From assembly GCA_964613665.1 (NCBI GenBank), contig CAZTIG010000004.1, forward strand, positions 1 to 64,000: a DNA stretch of 64,000 nt. The letters run 5' to 3'. The notes under the pieces were generated by a model. The model searched no databases. It was not told the DNA's origin and worked only from the letters and a program-made list of their open reading frames with translations. The translations under genes and the position numbers were made by a program. Numbering within the stretch: the stretch's first letter is position 1; every line of letters starts with the position of its first letter. The stretch comes from CAZQFV01 sp964613665 (GTDB taxonomy: Bacteria > Chloroflexota > Chloroflexia > DTKN01). Shown in pieces: positions 1 through 8,124 of this stretch.

Positions 1-296
1 TTCGCTCTTCCTCGGGCGAGTCTCAACCGCCTCTCGGTTTTGGGTAATCACCAACGACGCCTTTTCTGTTGACCCCATCATGGCGCTGTGGTATAATCTC
101 GGCGGTCGGCGGTGATCGGTTCCGCACGAGAGACAACCTCCAATCGACCGCTAAGCCACCAGGGCGCAAGGATGAACGGACCACCAGGGCGCGGAGACGC
201 CAGGAAAGTGTCAGGAAAGAACCCCTGCCAACGTGGCGCCCTTGCGTCTTGGGATCTCGCAGGCAGTCCTGGCGTTCGGAGCAGCGAGGACAGGGC
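1..296. other. 5' intergenic/leader region
   Basis: No gene is supported here. It holds a promoter (69-97) and then a leader of about 190 bases before the membrane protein at 297. Within the leader the phrase ACCAGGGCGC occurs twice, about 31 bases apart (150-205), which looks like a degenerate intergenic repeat. Open frames in this stretch on both strands lack start signals and family resemblance. Confidence 0.5.
69..97 (+). promoter_or_regulatory. Promoter for the membrane glycosyltransferase operon
   Basis: TTGACC (69-74), a 17-base spacer and TATAAT (92-97). The -10 box is preceded by TGTGG, an extended -10 also seen at other promoters in this window. It points toward the gene starting at 297. 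Confidence 0.7.
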
Positions 297-1538
297 ATGA
301 ATGCCGGCCGACTTGGCAACTGGTGGCAGCGCTTCACCTCGCAGGAACAGAGCCCCTTGTGGCTTCTTCCCCTGGTCATTCTCCTCTACGTGGGGCTGTC
401 GTTCAGCCATGGCGCGATCTTCCCGGTCTCCAAGTTCGCCTTCTACAACTACCTGGCCGATGCCTTCCTACACGGGCAGCTGCACCTGCGGCTGATGCCC
501 CCGTCGACCAACGACCTGGTCCTGTACCAGGGTCGCTACTACCTCTACTGGCCGCCCCTGCCCGCGGTGCCGCTGATGCCCCTGGTAGCCATCTTCGGCG
601 TGGGCGTCAGCGACGCCCTCTACACGGTGGTGCTGGGCGTGCTGAACGTGGCCGCCGTGGCGCTGGTGCTGCAGCAGGCCGCCCGGGTCGGGGTGATCGA
701 GCTATCCAGCTTCCAGCTGCGCCTGCTGGTCTTTTTCTTCGCCCTGGGGACGGTCCACCTCACCCTGATCCCGTACGGCATGGTCTGGCCGGTCGGCCAG
801 CTCTTTGGCTTTCTCTGCCTGGCACTGGCCTACCTGGCGGCGCTGCGCCTGCGCGGCTGGCCGGCCTTTTTCCTGGCCGGCCTGGGCATCGGCTGCGCCC
901 TGCTCACGCGCAACCACCTGTTCCTGGCCGGCCTGTGGCCGGCCGTTTACCTGCTCCACCAACACCGCGCCGCAGGCTGGAAGCGGCTGGTCGGCTATGC
1001 CCTCGCCGGGCTGTTGCCCGTCTTCCTGGCTGTGGCCCTCACCGGGCTGTACAACGCCGCCCGCTTCGGCAGTCCCCTGAACAACGGGCTCCCCTATCAT
1101 CAGATGGCCGGGGTGTTTGTCGAGGATTACCAGCAGTACGGATACTTCAACCTGCACTATGTGCCGATCAACCTCTTCTACCAGTACATCGCCTACCCCT
1201 TCCCGCTGCGGCCGGAGACCTTCAAGGGCGGAAGCCTCTTCCTGCTCAGCCCGCTCTTCTTCGCCGCCATCTGGGGAGTGGTCAAAGGCCGGCCCCGCTG
1301 GTCGGTGTGGACCATGCTGGCCACCATCTTCCTGGTCAACCTGCCCATCGTCACCCTCATGGGCACGGGCGAGATCCAATTCGGGCCACGCTACCTGCTC
1401 GACTGGCACCTGCCGCTGCTCATGCTCACCGCGCTCGGCATGCGCCGCTGGCCCAACTGGCTGCTGGTCGTGCTGACCATGGCCTCGGTCCTGCAGTATG
1501 TCATCGGCGCCACAGCCCTGGGAGGACACTGGCCGTAG
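297..1538 (+). CDS. Multi-pass membrane protein, GT-C glycosyltransferase-like
   Basis: About 413 residues with many hydrophobic segments from residue 20 to the C-terminus. The frame is open upstream, but ATG 297 is preceded by a purine-rich GAGGACAGGG stretch and starts directly before the first membrane helix, so it is preferred. Layout resembles GT39/ArnT-like polyprenyl-sugar-dependent glycosyltransferases: a long lumenal loop after helix 1, then roughly ten helices. A canonical Asp-Glu pair is not obvious, so the transferase assignment is inference. It is followed 30 bases later by a GT2 enzyme of the kind that makes polyprenyl-phosphate sugars, a common pairing for lipid-linked glycan transfer. 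Confidence 0.6.
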   Translation: MNAGRLGNWWQRFTSQEQSPLWLLPLVILLYVGLSFSHGAIFPVSKFAFYNYLADAFLHGQLHLRLMPPSTNDLVLYQGRYYLYWPPLPAVPLMPLVAIFGVGVSDALYTVVLGVLNVAAVALVLQQAARVGVIELSSFQLRLLVFFFALGTVHLTLIPYGMVWPVGQLFGFLCLALAYLAALRLRGWPAFFLAGLGIGCALLTRNHLFLAGLWPAVYLLHQHRAAGWKRLVGYALAGLLPVFLAVALTGLYNAARFGSPLNNGLPYHQMAGVFVEDYQQYGYFNLHYVPINLFYQYIAYPFPLRPETFKGGSLFLLSPLFFAAIWGVVKGRPRWSVWTMLATIFLVNLPIVTLMGTGEIQFGPRYLLDWHLPLLMLTALGMRRWPNWLLVVLTMASVLQYVIGATALGGHWP

Positions 1539-1568
1539 GACCGCACCTCCCGGGCAGGAGAACGACGG

Positions 1569-2342
1569 ATGCCGAAACCCAACCGCAGCGGCAAGGTGGT
1601 GATCGTCCTGCCGGCCTACAACGCCGCCAAGACCGTGCTGCGGACGCTGGCCGAGATCCCGGAAGAGTTCCGCGAGCACGTCATCCTGGTGGACGACGCC
1701 TCGCAGGACAACACCGTGGACATTGCGCGCGAGGCCGGCCTGACCGTCTTCCGGCACGACCGCAACCGCGGCTACGGGGCCAACCAAAAGACCTGCTACC
1801 GCGAGGCCCTCAAGGCAGGGGCGGACATCGTGGTCATGTTGCACCCGGACCACCAGTACGACGCCCGGGTCATCCCCGACCTGGTGTGGCCGCTCCGCCG
1901 GGGCCAGGCGGATGCCGTCTTCGGCTCGCGTATGCTCGGCGGCCGGCCGCTCGAGGGAGGCATGCCGCGCTACAAGTACGTGGCCAACGTCTTCCTGACC
2001 GCCTTTGCCAACATCATCTTCGGGCGCTACCTGACCGAGATCCACTCCGGCTTCCGGGCCTACTCGCGCCACTACCTGGAGACAGTGCGCTTCGAGGAGA
2101 ACAGCGACGACTTTGTCTTCGACACGGAGATCATCGCCCAGGGGATGACCTGCAACCTGACCTTCATGGAGGTGCCGATCGTCACGCGCTACTTCCCCGA
2201 GGCCTCGTCGATCAGCTTTCGCCGCAGCGTGGTCTACGGCTTCGGCATCCTGCGCGTGCTGCTGCGTTTTGTCCTGCACCAGGCGCGGCTGCTCCGCTGG
2301 CGCCGGCTGCTGCCCAAGGAACCCCCACCGTCGACCCATTGA
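1569..2342 (+). CDS. Glycosyltransferase family 2, DPM1/polyprenyl-phosphate sugar synthase type
   Basis: 257 residues. The GT-A nucleotide-sugar fold is visible: VVIVLPAYNAA at residues 10-20, the VDDAS metal/sugar site near 42, and HPDHQYD near 97, where polyprenyl-phosphate mannosyl/glucosyltransferases have DxD. There is no C-terminal membrane domain. Family members transfer a sugar from a nucleotide donor to polyprenyl phosphate at the inner membrane face. AGGAG lies 8 bases before ATG. It sits between a GT-C-like protein and an MFS transporter and probably shares their transcript. The exact sugar is unknown. Confidence 0.8.
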   Translation: MPKPNRSGKVVIVLPAYNAAKTVLRTLAEIPEEFREHVILVDDASQDNTVDIAREAGLTVFRHDRNRGYGANQKTCYREALKAGADIVVMLHPDHQYDARVIPDLVWPLRRGQADAVFGSRMLGGRPLEGGMPRYKYVANVFLTAFANIIFGRYLTEIHSGFRAYSRHYLETVRFEENSDDFVFDTEIIAQGMTCNLTFMEVPIVTRYFPEASSISFRRSVVYGFGILRVLLRFVLHQARLLRWRRLLPKEPPPSTH

Positions 2343-2352
2343 AGGACACCCC

Positions 2353-3783
2353 ATGCCAGATGACCTCTCCGTGCGCCGCTACGCCCTCCTGATCACCACC
2401 ATCTCCTCTTTCCTGGCCCCTTTCATGGGCAGCTCGATGGACCTGGCGCTCAAGAGCATCAGCGAGCAGTGGCAGGCCGACGCCCTGTCCACCACCTGGG
2501 TGCAGCTGGTCTACCTGCTGACCTCGGCGGCTCTGCTGGTGCCCTTTGGCCGTGCCGCCGATATCTACGGGCGCAAGAAGGTCTACCTCATCGGCCTGGG
2601 GGTCTATGCCCTGGCCTCGGGCCTGGCCGGCCTGTCGCCGGGCATCATGTGGCTGATCGCCTTTCGTGCCCTGCAGGGCGCCGGCGGGGCCATGGTATTC
2701 GGGACGGCCGTGGCCAATCTGACCTCGATCTTCCCGCCGGCCGAGCGCGGGCGCATCCTGGGCATCAACACCGCCGCCGTCTACAGCGGCCTCTCCCTGG
2801 GCCCCGTCCTGGGCGGCTTTCTCACCCAGCACGTCGGTTGGCGCTCCATCTTCGCCCTGACCGCTGGCCTGGCCCTGCTGGCCCTGGTGCTGGCCCTGTT
2901 CAAGCTGCGCGGCGAGTGGACCGGAGCCGCCGGCCAGCGCTTCGACTGGCCGGGAGCGCTCCTCTACGCCAGCGCCCTGGCCGTGCTGCTCTTTAGCGTC
3001 TCCTCGGTCTACCGCATGCCGCTGGCACGCTGGCTGCTGCCGGCCGCCGCGCTGGGGCTGGGGGCCTTTGTCCTGCTGCAGGCGCGCCTGCCCTCGCCGG
3101 TGCTGGACGTGCGCCGTTTCCGCGGCAACGTCGTCTTCATCTTCTCCAACCTGGCCGCGCTGATCCACTACTGCGCCACCTTCGCCATCGGGCTGCTGCT
3201 GTCGCTCTACCTACAGGTCGTCCAGGGCATGACCCCCGACCAGGCCGGCCTGGTCCTGCTCGTGCAGCCGGTCGTGATGGCCGTCCTGTCACCCCTGACC
3301 GGCTGGCTGTCGGAGCGCGTGGAGCCGCGCCTGCTGGCCTCCAGCGGCATGGCCATGATGGCAGGAGGTCTGTTCGCCTTCTCCACCCTGGGAGCCGACA
3401 CCGCGCTGGCCTTTGTCCTGGGGATCTCCTTCCTGGTCGGCCTGGGCTATGCGCTCTTCTCCGCGCCCAACACCAACGCCGTGATGGGCTCCGTGGGGCG
3501 GCAGGACTATGGCGTGGCCTCCTCGACCCTGGGAACCATGCGCTTGATCGGACAGGCGCTGAGCATGAGTCTGGCCCTGCTCTTCTTCTCCATCTACGTG
3601 GGCACCGTGGAGCTCAATCCGCAGAAGGTAGCCGGCCTGGTCGCCAACCTGCTCATGGCCATGGCGTGGGCCTTTCGCCTCTTCACCGGGCTCTGCCTGC
3701 TGGGGATCGTGGCATCGCTGGCGCGGGGCAGGGTGAACCGGGGAAGCGCGCCGGTGGAGAATCCTCCCCGCGCAGCACGCTGA
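2353..3783 (+). CDS. MFS drug/metabolite exporter, DHA2 (EmrB/QacA) type
   Basis: About 476 residues with some 14 hydrophobic helices. The cytoplasmic loop motif GRAADIYGRKKVY (MFS motif A) follows helix 2, and GPVLGGFL in helix 5 is the motif C typical of antiporters. Length and helix number fit the 14-TMS DHA2 group that exports drugs or lipophilic compounds by proton antiport. ATG 2353 follows a GAAGGA box. The substrate cannot be read from sequence. It is the last gene of the first plus-strand block, converging with the 2'-5' RNA ligase-like gene 8 bases away. Confidence 0.8.
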   Translation: MPDDLSVRRYALLITTISSFLAPFMGSSMDLALKSISEQWQADALSTTWVQLVYLLTSAALLVPFGRAADIYGRKKVYLIGLGVYALASGLAGLSPGIMWLIAFRALQGAGGAMVFGTAVANLTSIFPPAERGRILGINTAAVYSGLSLGPVLGGFLTQHVGWRSIFALTAGLALLALVLALFKLRGEWTGAAGQRFDWPGALLYASALAVLLFSVSSVYRMPLARWLLPAAALGLGAFVLLQARLPSPVLDVRRFRGNVVFIFSNLAALIHYCATFAIGLLLSLYLQVVQGMTPDQAGLVLLVQPVVMAVLSPLTGWLSERVEPRLLASSGMAMMAGGLFAFSTLGADTALAFVLGISFLVGLGYALFSAPNTNAVMGSVGRQDYGVASSTLGTMRLIGQALSMSLALLFFSIYVGTVELNPQKVAGLVANLLMAMAWAFRLFTGLCLLGIVASLARGRVNRGSAPVENPPRAAR

Positions 3784-3791
3784 GGGACAGG

Positions 3792-4370
3792 TTACCCCAG
3801 CACCACGGCCCGCAGCGTGGTGTAGAGCGGCCCCTCGGGACGCAGGTCGCTGCGGATCACGCGCACCTCGCGCACCAGCCACCGCCCCAGGGAAGGCACG
3901 GCCGTGCGGGTCACGGCCTCGCCCAGGGCGCGCACCTCGGACAGGCCGGCCTGCTGGCGCATGCGCCCCAGTGTCAGGTGGGGAGAAAAGGGGCGGTCCT
4001 CGGGAGGAAACCCCAGTGCGGCCAACTCGCGGGACAGGCCGGCCTGCAGCGCCCGCAGCGCATCGAGCTCGCCTGCCAGTCCCACCCAGATCACGCGCGG
4101 CCGGCGGGGGTTGGGAAAGACGCCGATTCCGACCGCCTCGATCTCGAAAGGCACGGCCGCGGCCGCGGCCCGTGCCGCCGCATCGCCGACCCCCGGCACC
4201 TGTTCCGCCGGGATTTCCCCCAGGAAGTTCAGGGTGACGTGGATCTTGTCGGGGGCCACCCAGCGCACCGGCGGCCGGCCCTGCTTGAGCTGCTGCTGCA
4301 CCCGGGCCAGGCCCTGTTGCACGGCGGTTGGCAGACTCATGGCAATGAAGGTGCGTATCTGCTCGGGCAT
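3792..4370 (-). CDS. thpR: RNA 2',3'-cyclic phosphodiesterase / 2'-5' RNA ligase family
   Basis: 192 residues. Both HxTx catalytic motifs of the 2H phosphoesterase fold are present: HVTLNFLG near residue 50 and HLTLGRM near 130. The family hydrolyses 2',3'-cyclic phosphates and shows weak 2'-5' RNA ligation in vitro. ATG 4370 is chosen because AAGGAGG lies 5 bases upstream; the frame extends further up but only through a heptamer repeat. It is the distal member of a minus-strand cluster with histidine phosphatase and endonuclease III. Confidence 0.88.
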   Translation of the reverse strand: MPEQIRTFIAMSLPTAVQQGLARVQQQLKQGRPPVRWVAPDKIHVTLNFLGEIPAEQVPGVGDAAARAAAAAVPFEIEAVGIGVFPNPRRPRVIWVGLAGELDALRALQAGLSRELAALGFPPEDRPFSPHLTLGRMRQQAGLSEVRALGEAVTRTAVPSLGRWLVREVRVIRSDLRPEGPLYTTLRAVVLG

Positions 4371-4382
4371 AGGGGCCTCCTT

Positions 4383-4466
4383 GGCAATTGACAATTGGCG
4401 ATTGATGATGAGCGACTGACGATTGACGATTGGCGATTGGCGATTGACGATGAGCGACTGATGATT
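4383..4466. repeat. Degenerate heptamer array (CGATTGG type)
   Basis: About twelve imperfect 7-base units of the form CGATTGA/CGATTGG between thpR and the histidine phosphatase. The array ends at the phosphatase stop codon. It would be transcribed within the minus-strand operon. Confidence 0.8.
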
Positions 4467-5097
4467 AGCCGCCGGCAGGCTCAACCAGGTGGGAAACGTC
4501 GTCGCGCATCAGGAAGCGCGCTTCCCCGTCGCCCACGGCCAGGCGCGTGACCGAGCCTGGCCGCAGGGCAAAGTCGCGCCAGCGGGCAGGGTTGCCGGCG
4601 AAGAGGAGGGCCAGGTAGCAGCAGAGCGTCCCGGTGTGGGCGACGATGACGATGCGCTGGCCGCGATGGGCTCGCGCCAGCGCCGCCATGGCCCCCACGA
4701 CGCGGCTGTGAACGTCCTGCCGCGACTCGCCTCCAGGCCAGCAAAACGACAGATTGTCCGGGTCGGCCCACCGACGCATCAGCTCGGGCCAGCGGCTCCG
4801 GCACTCGGCGATGGTCATGCCGCCGGCCAGACCAAAGTCGCCTTCGCGCAGGTCCGCATGCGGGATCGCGGGCAGCCCGAGGGCGGCGGCGATGGGCACA
4901 GCCGTGTCCCAGGCCCGCCGCTGCGGGCTGCTGTAGAGGGCGGCAACGTCCTCCAGGCCGGCCATACGCGCGGCCAGAAGCTGCACCTGGCGCCACCCCT
5001 CCGCGCTCAGGGCAGCGTCCGGCCACGGCAGCCGCTCCGTCCCGTGGTGCTCGGAGCTGGCGTGGCGCACCAGCCACATGTCAGTCACGGCATCCAT
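4465..5097 (-). CDS. Histidine phosphatase family (phosphoglycerate-mutase-like)
   Basis: About 210 residues from ATG 5097. The LVRHASS motif at residues 8-14 is the phosphohistidine RHG-type signature, with Ser-Ser replacing the usual Gly-Glu. A later VAHTGTL carries the second active-site histidine. These enzymes remove phosphate from sugars, nucleotides or alpha-ribazole; the substrate is not identifiable. Its start codon overlaps the endonuclease III stop by one base (TGATG), so it is translationally coupled. A cobalamin-related CobC role is possible because B12 genes exist elsewhere in the window, but nothing here shows it. Confidence 0.82.
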   Translation of the reverse strand: MDAVTDMWLVRHASSEHHGTERLPWPDAALSAEGWRQVQLLAARMAGLEDVAALYSSPQRRAWDTAVPIAAALGLPAIPHADLREGDFGLAGGMTIAECRSRWPELMRRWADPDNLSFCWPGGESRQDVHSRVVGAMAALARAHRGQRIVIVAHTGTLCCYLALLFAGNPARWRDFALRPGSVTRLAVGDGEARFLMRDDVSHLVEPAGG

Positions 5098-5777
5098 CAC
5101 GGCTCCTGTTGGGAAAGCTCCTGGCCGTACCGGCAGAGGTCCCGCAGGCGGCACTCGCCGCAGGCCGGCCTGTGCGGGTGGCAGACCTCGCGCCCGTGGC
5201 GGATCAGGTTGAGGTGGACGGTGTAGTATGTCTCGGCCGGCAGCAGCTCCTCCATCAGGAGGTGGGCCTTTTCGCGCGAGGCGTTGGGTGGAATCAGCCC
5301 CAGCCGCCTGGTGACCCGGTGGATGTGGGTATCGACCGGGAAGGCCGGCCGGCCAAAGGCAAAGAGCAGCACGATGGCCGCAGTCTTGGGCCCGACGCCG
5401 TCGAGCGCCGTCAGCCAGGCACGGGCCTCCGCCAGGGGCATCTCGGCCAGGAAGTCGAGGGCGATTCCCCCGGCGCGGTCGCCGATGCGCCGCAGGGCCG
5501 CCTGGATGCGCGGGGCCTTGATCTGCGAGAGGCCGGCCGGGCGGATGGCCTCGGCAACCTCGGCCGGCGGGCCGTCGCGCAGCGCCTCCCAGGTGGGGAA
5601 ACGCCGGCGCAGGCGCTCAAAGGCACGGTCGCGGTTGCGATCGTTGGTGTTCTGGGAAAGGATGGTCGAGACCAGCTCGGCCACCGGGTCCAGCGCCGGG
5701 CGCTCTGGGTGTTCTCCGTACAGCTCCACCAGCCGACGGTGGACGGCCATGGCGCGGGCAGAAAGCGCGCTGCTCAC
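5097..5777 (-). CDS. nth: Endonuclease III (bifunctional DNA glycosylase/AP lyase)
   Basis: About 226 residues. HhH-GPD glycosylase fold with catalytic lysine in LDGVGPKTAA and catalytic aspartate in PVDTHIHRV. A C-terminal 4Fe-4S ligand set CHPHRPACGECRLRDLC (C-x6-C-x2-C-x5-C) completes the family signature. It excises oxidised pyrimidines in base excision repair. GTG 5777 is preferred because its GTGA overlaps the upstream stop codon; ATG 5750 is the alternative. A second relative at 20,131 lacks the aspartate, so this copy is probably the working one. Confidence 0.9.
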   Translation of the reverse strand: MSSALSARAMAVHRRLVELYGEHPERPALDPVAELVSTILSQNTNDRNRDRAFERLRRRFPTWEALRDGPPAEVAEAIRPAGLSQIKAPRIQAALRRIGDRAGGIALDFLAEMPLAEARAWLTALDGVGPKTAAIVLLFAFGRPAFPVDTHIHRVTRRLGLIPPNASREKAHLLMEELLPAETYYTVHLNLIRHGREVCHPHRPACGECRLRDLCRYGQELSQQEP

Positions 5778-6130
5778 GAGGCCGCACCTCCCTTGAGCTC
5801 GTCCCATGCGGCCAGGGCCCGGCGCAGGTGGGGAATGGTGATCGACCCACCGACGACCAGGCCGATGGCCAGCGCTTCGTCCATCTCCGCATCGCTGATC
5901 CCCTCCTCGTGGCAGCGGATGAGATGGTAGCGGACGCAGTCGTCGCAGCGCAGGACGAGCGAGGCCACCAGGCCCAGCAGCTCCTTGAAGCGGGCCGGCA
6001 GGGCGCCTTCGCGGTAGACCTGCCCATCGAGGCTGAAGAAACGCTTGATCTCCAGGCCGGCGTAGCGCATCACGACCTCGTTGAGCCGTTCCCGTTCCTG
6101 CCAGAACTCCTCATTCGTTCGCGCGAGCAT
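5774..6130 (-). CDS. Carboxymuconolactone decarboxylase / AhpD-like protein
   Basis: 118 residues, the usual size for single-domain CMD proteins. A CDDCVRYH motif near residue 60 gives the CxxC-xxxH redox pair of the AhpD subgroup, suggesting thiol-peroxidase or alkylhydroperoxidase function rather than the decarboxylase. First gene of a coupled minus-strand operon followed by nth, so a link between oxidative stress and oxidised-base repair is plausible. The upstream -10 (6218-6223) and -35 (6241-6246) boxes would drive it. Confidence 0.85.
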   Translation of the reverse strand: MLARTNEEFWQERERLNEVVMRYAGLEIKRFFSLDGQVYREGALPARFKELLGLVASLVLRCDDCVRYHLIRCHEEGISDAEMDEALAIGLVVGGSITIPHLRRALAAWDELKGGAAS

Positions 6131-6217
6131 GCTGTCTTGCCTCCTCGTATCGGTCGGAGCGGTGCTGGCGGCACGCGGGGCGGCGCCGACGACCGCGGGA
6201 TGTGGTGTTGCGCCCGG

Positions 6218-6246
6218 ATTATACCGCAAGGTCACCGGGCCCGCAA
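6218..6246 (-). promoter_or_regulatory. Promoter for CMD-nth-phosphatase-thpR operon
   Basis: On the minus strand TTGCGG (6246-6241), a 17-base spacer and TATAAT (6223-6218). The -35 box lies inside the first copy of a 38-bp direct repeat. Confidence 0.6.
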
Positions 6247-6334
6247 TTCGTCCTTGCACAAGCTGGCCCTGAAGGTGTGGACTGAGAATCAGAAGACGCA
6301 AGGTCACCGGGCCCGCAATTCGTCCTTGCACAAG
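6225..6334. repeat. Two exact 38-bp direct repeats in a divergent promoter region
   Basis: Copies at 6225-6262 and 6297-6334 are identical over 38 bases with a 34-base spacer. Each begins GCAAGG and ends CCTTGC near its right side, so each could fold as a hairpin. Copy 1 carries the minus-strand -35 and copy 2 the plus-strand -35 of two divergent promoters. Confidence 0.85.
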
Positions 6335-6354
6335 GGGCCGGCCACGGGTATAAT
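6326..6354 (+). promoter_or_regulatory. Promoter for acylphosphatase
   Basis: TTGCAC (6326-6331), 17-base spacer, TATAAT (6349-6354). The -35 box is the right end of the second 38-bp repeat copy. Confidence 0.7.
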
Positions 6355-6388
6355 GCTCGTAGCAGTGCTCCCGACAGGAGGCCAGGCC

Positions 6389-6667
6389 ATGGCTCGCAAG
6401 CGTGCGCACCTGTGGATCAGCGGCTATGTGCAGGGGGTGGGCTACCGCGCCAGCGCCCGCCAGTACGCGGCCGCGCTGGGGCTGACCGGCTGGGTGCGCA
6501 ACCTGGCCGACGGCCGGGTCGAGGCGGTCGCCGAGGGCGAGGAGGGTCCCTTGGAGGCCTTTGTCGGCTGGTGCCGGCGCGGGCCGGCCCACGCCGAGGT
6601 CGATGCGGTCGAGGTGCGCTGGGAGCCCTACGAGGGGGAATTCACGCGCTTCTCGCTGGCCTGGTAG
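6389..6667 (+). CDS. acyP: Acylphosphatase
   Basis: 92 residues, standard length for the family. GYVQGVGYRASA near residues 12-23 contains the phosphate-binding loop and catalytic Arg; GWVRNLADG near 36-44 supplies the catalytic Asn. It hydrolyses acyl phosphates such as acetyl- or carbamoyl-phosphate in the cytoplasm. AGGAGG lies 8 bases before ATG. It appears to be a single-gene transcript with its own strong promoter, convergent with the HD nuclease gene. Confidence 0.95.
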   Translation: MARKRAHLWISGYVQGVGYRASARQYAAALGLTGWVRNLADGRVEAVAEGEEGPLEAFVGWCRRGPAHAEVDAVEVRWEPYEGEFTRFSLAW

Positions 6668-6732
6668 GACTTCTGTGCGACCGGCCCGCCTCTGCTTCCT
6701 CCGTGGCCTGGCGGTCGACCGTCGGCGGCCTG

Positions 6733-7770
6733 CTAGAACGGCAGATCCGCTTCCTCTTCGCCGGCAACGTCACCCCACGGCAGTCCCGGCTGCACGGGTG
6801 GATCGCTCCCTCCCGCCGCAGGCTCTTCCGGCCCCCGATAGAGCTGGGCCTCGAACATCTTGCTCCACTCCGTCCAGGACTCACCCGGCAGCGCGTACCG
6901 CGCGACGTGGTCCCCGAACCCACGGATGCGCGAATCGAGCATATCCAGCAGGTGCAGGACGACGGCCTCCAGTGTCTGGGGCCGCACCGGCGAGCCGGCC
7001 GCCCCGTCGCCGTGGTGGGAGAGCAAACCGTGCAGGACGCGGCGGCGCAACTCGGTGGGAAAGTCCGGCCACCCGGCGAGGGCCATCTCCACGCGGCGGG
7101 TCCCCAGGTAGATGTGATCGAGCAGCCGGCCCTCGTCGGAGCGGCGGAAGGCCGTGTCCCAGTCGTACGCCTCCACCTTGCCGATGTCGTGCAGCAGAGC
7201 CAGCGTCACGAGGAGGTCGCGCGGCAAGCCCGGGTACAGCGGGGCCACGGCCTCGGCCAGGGCGGCAACCCCGAGGGTGTGCTCGATCAGGCCGCCAAGG
7301 CAGGCGTGGTGATACTCCCGCGCGGCCGGCGCCTCGACGAAGCGGGGCAGGAAGTCCGGGGTCAACAGGACCCCCTCGAGCAGCCGCCGCAGCCAGGGAT
7401 CGCCCACGCCGCAAATGTACTCCTCCAGGCGCAGGCGCATCTCCGCCAGCGGCTGCGCCGAGGTGGGGAAGAAATCCTGGGCCCGGATGGGCTCGGGCTC
7501 GATGCGGTCCAGACGGAGCTGGGCCCGCCCCTGAAAAGAGGTCACCTCCCCGCTGACCCGCGCGCCCTGCCCGGCGACCAGGACATCGGCCACGCCGGCA
7601 GGCAGATCCCAGAAGCGCGCCTCGATCTCCCCCGTGGCGTCGCGCAGGCGCGCGCTCAGGAAGAGACGGCCGTTCTTGGCAGTGCGGACTTGCTTCTCGG
7701 CCAGCAGGTAGACGGCGTCGCGCACCTGCTTTCCCGGCTTCAGATCGCGGACCTTGTCCTGGGCCAACAT
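6733..7770 (-). CDS. OB-fold/HD-domain protein, YhaM-like 3'-5' exoribonuclease
   Basis: 345 residues. An N-terminal OB-like nucleic-acid-binding domain (residues ~10-95) precedes an HD phosphohydrolase domain. HD metal ligands are seen in EYHHACLGGLIEHT (near 155) and ALLHDIGKVE (near 192), followed by HGLLSHHGD. This is the architecture of YhaM/CBF1 3'-5' exonucleases. ATG 7770 is preferred over GTG 7776 because AAGGAG is 7 bases away. A minus-strand promoter lies at 7816-7844. Role in RNA or DNA turnover is by family. Confidence 0.82.
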   Translation of the reverse strand: MLAQDKVRDLKPGKQVRDAVYLLAEKQVRTAKNGRLFLSARLRDATGEIEARFWDLPAGVADVLVAGQGARVSGEVTSFQGRAQLRLDRIEPEPIRAQDFFPTSAQPLAEMRLRLEEYICGVGDPWLRRLLEGVLLTPDFLPRFVEAPAAREYHHACLGGLIEHTLGVAALAEAVAPLYPGLPRDLLVTLALLHDIGKVEAYDWDTAFRRSDEGRLLDHIYLGTRRVEMALAGWPDFPTELRRRVLHGLLSHHGDGAAGSPVRPQTLEAVVLHLLDMLDSRIRGFGDHVARYALPGESWTEWSKMFEAQLYRGPEEPAAGGSDPPVQPGLPWGDVAGEEEADLPF

Positions 7771-7815
7771 CGCCACGCTCCTTTCGGGCGGGGCCGGCGG
7801 CGACCGCCCGGGGTC

Positions 7816-7844
7816 ATTCTACCATAGGTCCCGGCGCCAGGCAA
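7816..7844 (-). promoter_or_regulatory. Promoter for the YhaM-like gene
   Basis: Minus strand TTGCCT (7844-7839), 17-base spacer, TAGAAT (7821-7816). Confidence 0.55.
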
Positions 7845-7858
7845 TCGCCTCCAGCTGA

Positions 7859-7898
7859 GATCCGGACACAAATGCCGGTGCACCACGAACGGTGGGCC
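7859..7898. repeat. Dispersed intergenic repeat, copy 1
   Basis: About 40 bases centred on GCCGGTGCACCACGAA. A similar sequence occurs in inverse orientation at 25,874-25,912 upstream of the histidine kinase. Similarity fades beyond about 40 bases. Confidence 0.6.
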
Positions 7899-8035
7899 GA
7901 GACCCCGATCGCAGCCGTGGAAATGCCCGCCACAGTGGGCCGAGCGGCCCATCTGGCATGGCTGGGGGCCCACCGAAATGGGTAGCGTGGAGATATGTCC
8001 GGATGTCAGCCTCCAGGGCCACTGCGCGGCTCCTT

Positions 8036-8064
8036 TTGACAAACCCGGCCCGCGCGTGTATACT
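8036..8064 (+). promoter_or_regulatory. Promoter for the hypothetical/transaldolase pair
   Basis: TTGACA (8036-8041), 17-base spacer, TATACT (8059-8064). AGGAGGA (8111-8117) then precedes the ATG at 8125. Confidence 0.8.
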
Positions 8065-8124
8065 GCTGAGCAGCGGACAGCCGGTCGTCGCCAGCCCGCG
8101 CGAACACGCCAGGAGGATGTCGAC

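Larger units (their letters stand above)
7771..8124. other. Divergent intergenic region
   Basis: No gene is seen. It contains the YhaM promoter (minus), a dispersed repeat at 7859-7898, about 130 bases with nothing recognised, and the plus-strand promoter at 8036-8064 for the downstream pair. Confidence 0.6.

Noticed and set aside
233..2392. Long plus-strand open frame across the first membrane protein and GT2
   Set aside because: Arg/Pro/Ala-rich out-of-frame shadow; the real genes in the other frames have motifs and ribosome-binding sites.
6225..6334. Two-repeat CRISPR-like unit (38-bp repeats, 34-bp spacer)
   Set aside because: Only two copies, no cas genes, and both copies carry promoter elements with terminal inverted arms; a duplicated hairpin or regulatory site explains it better.
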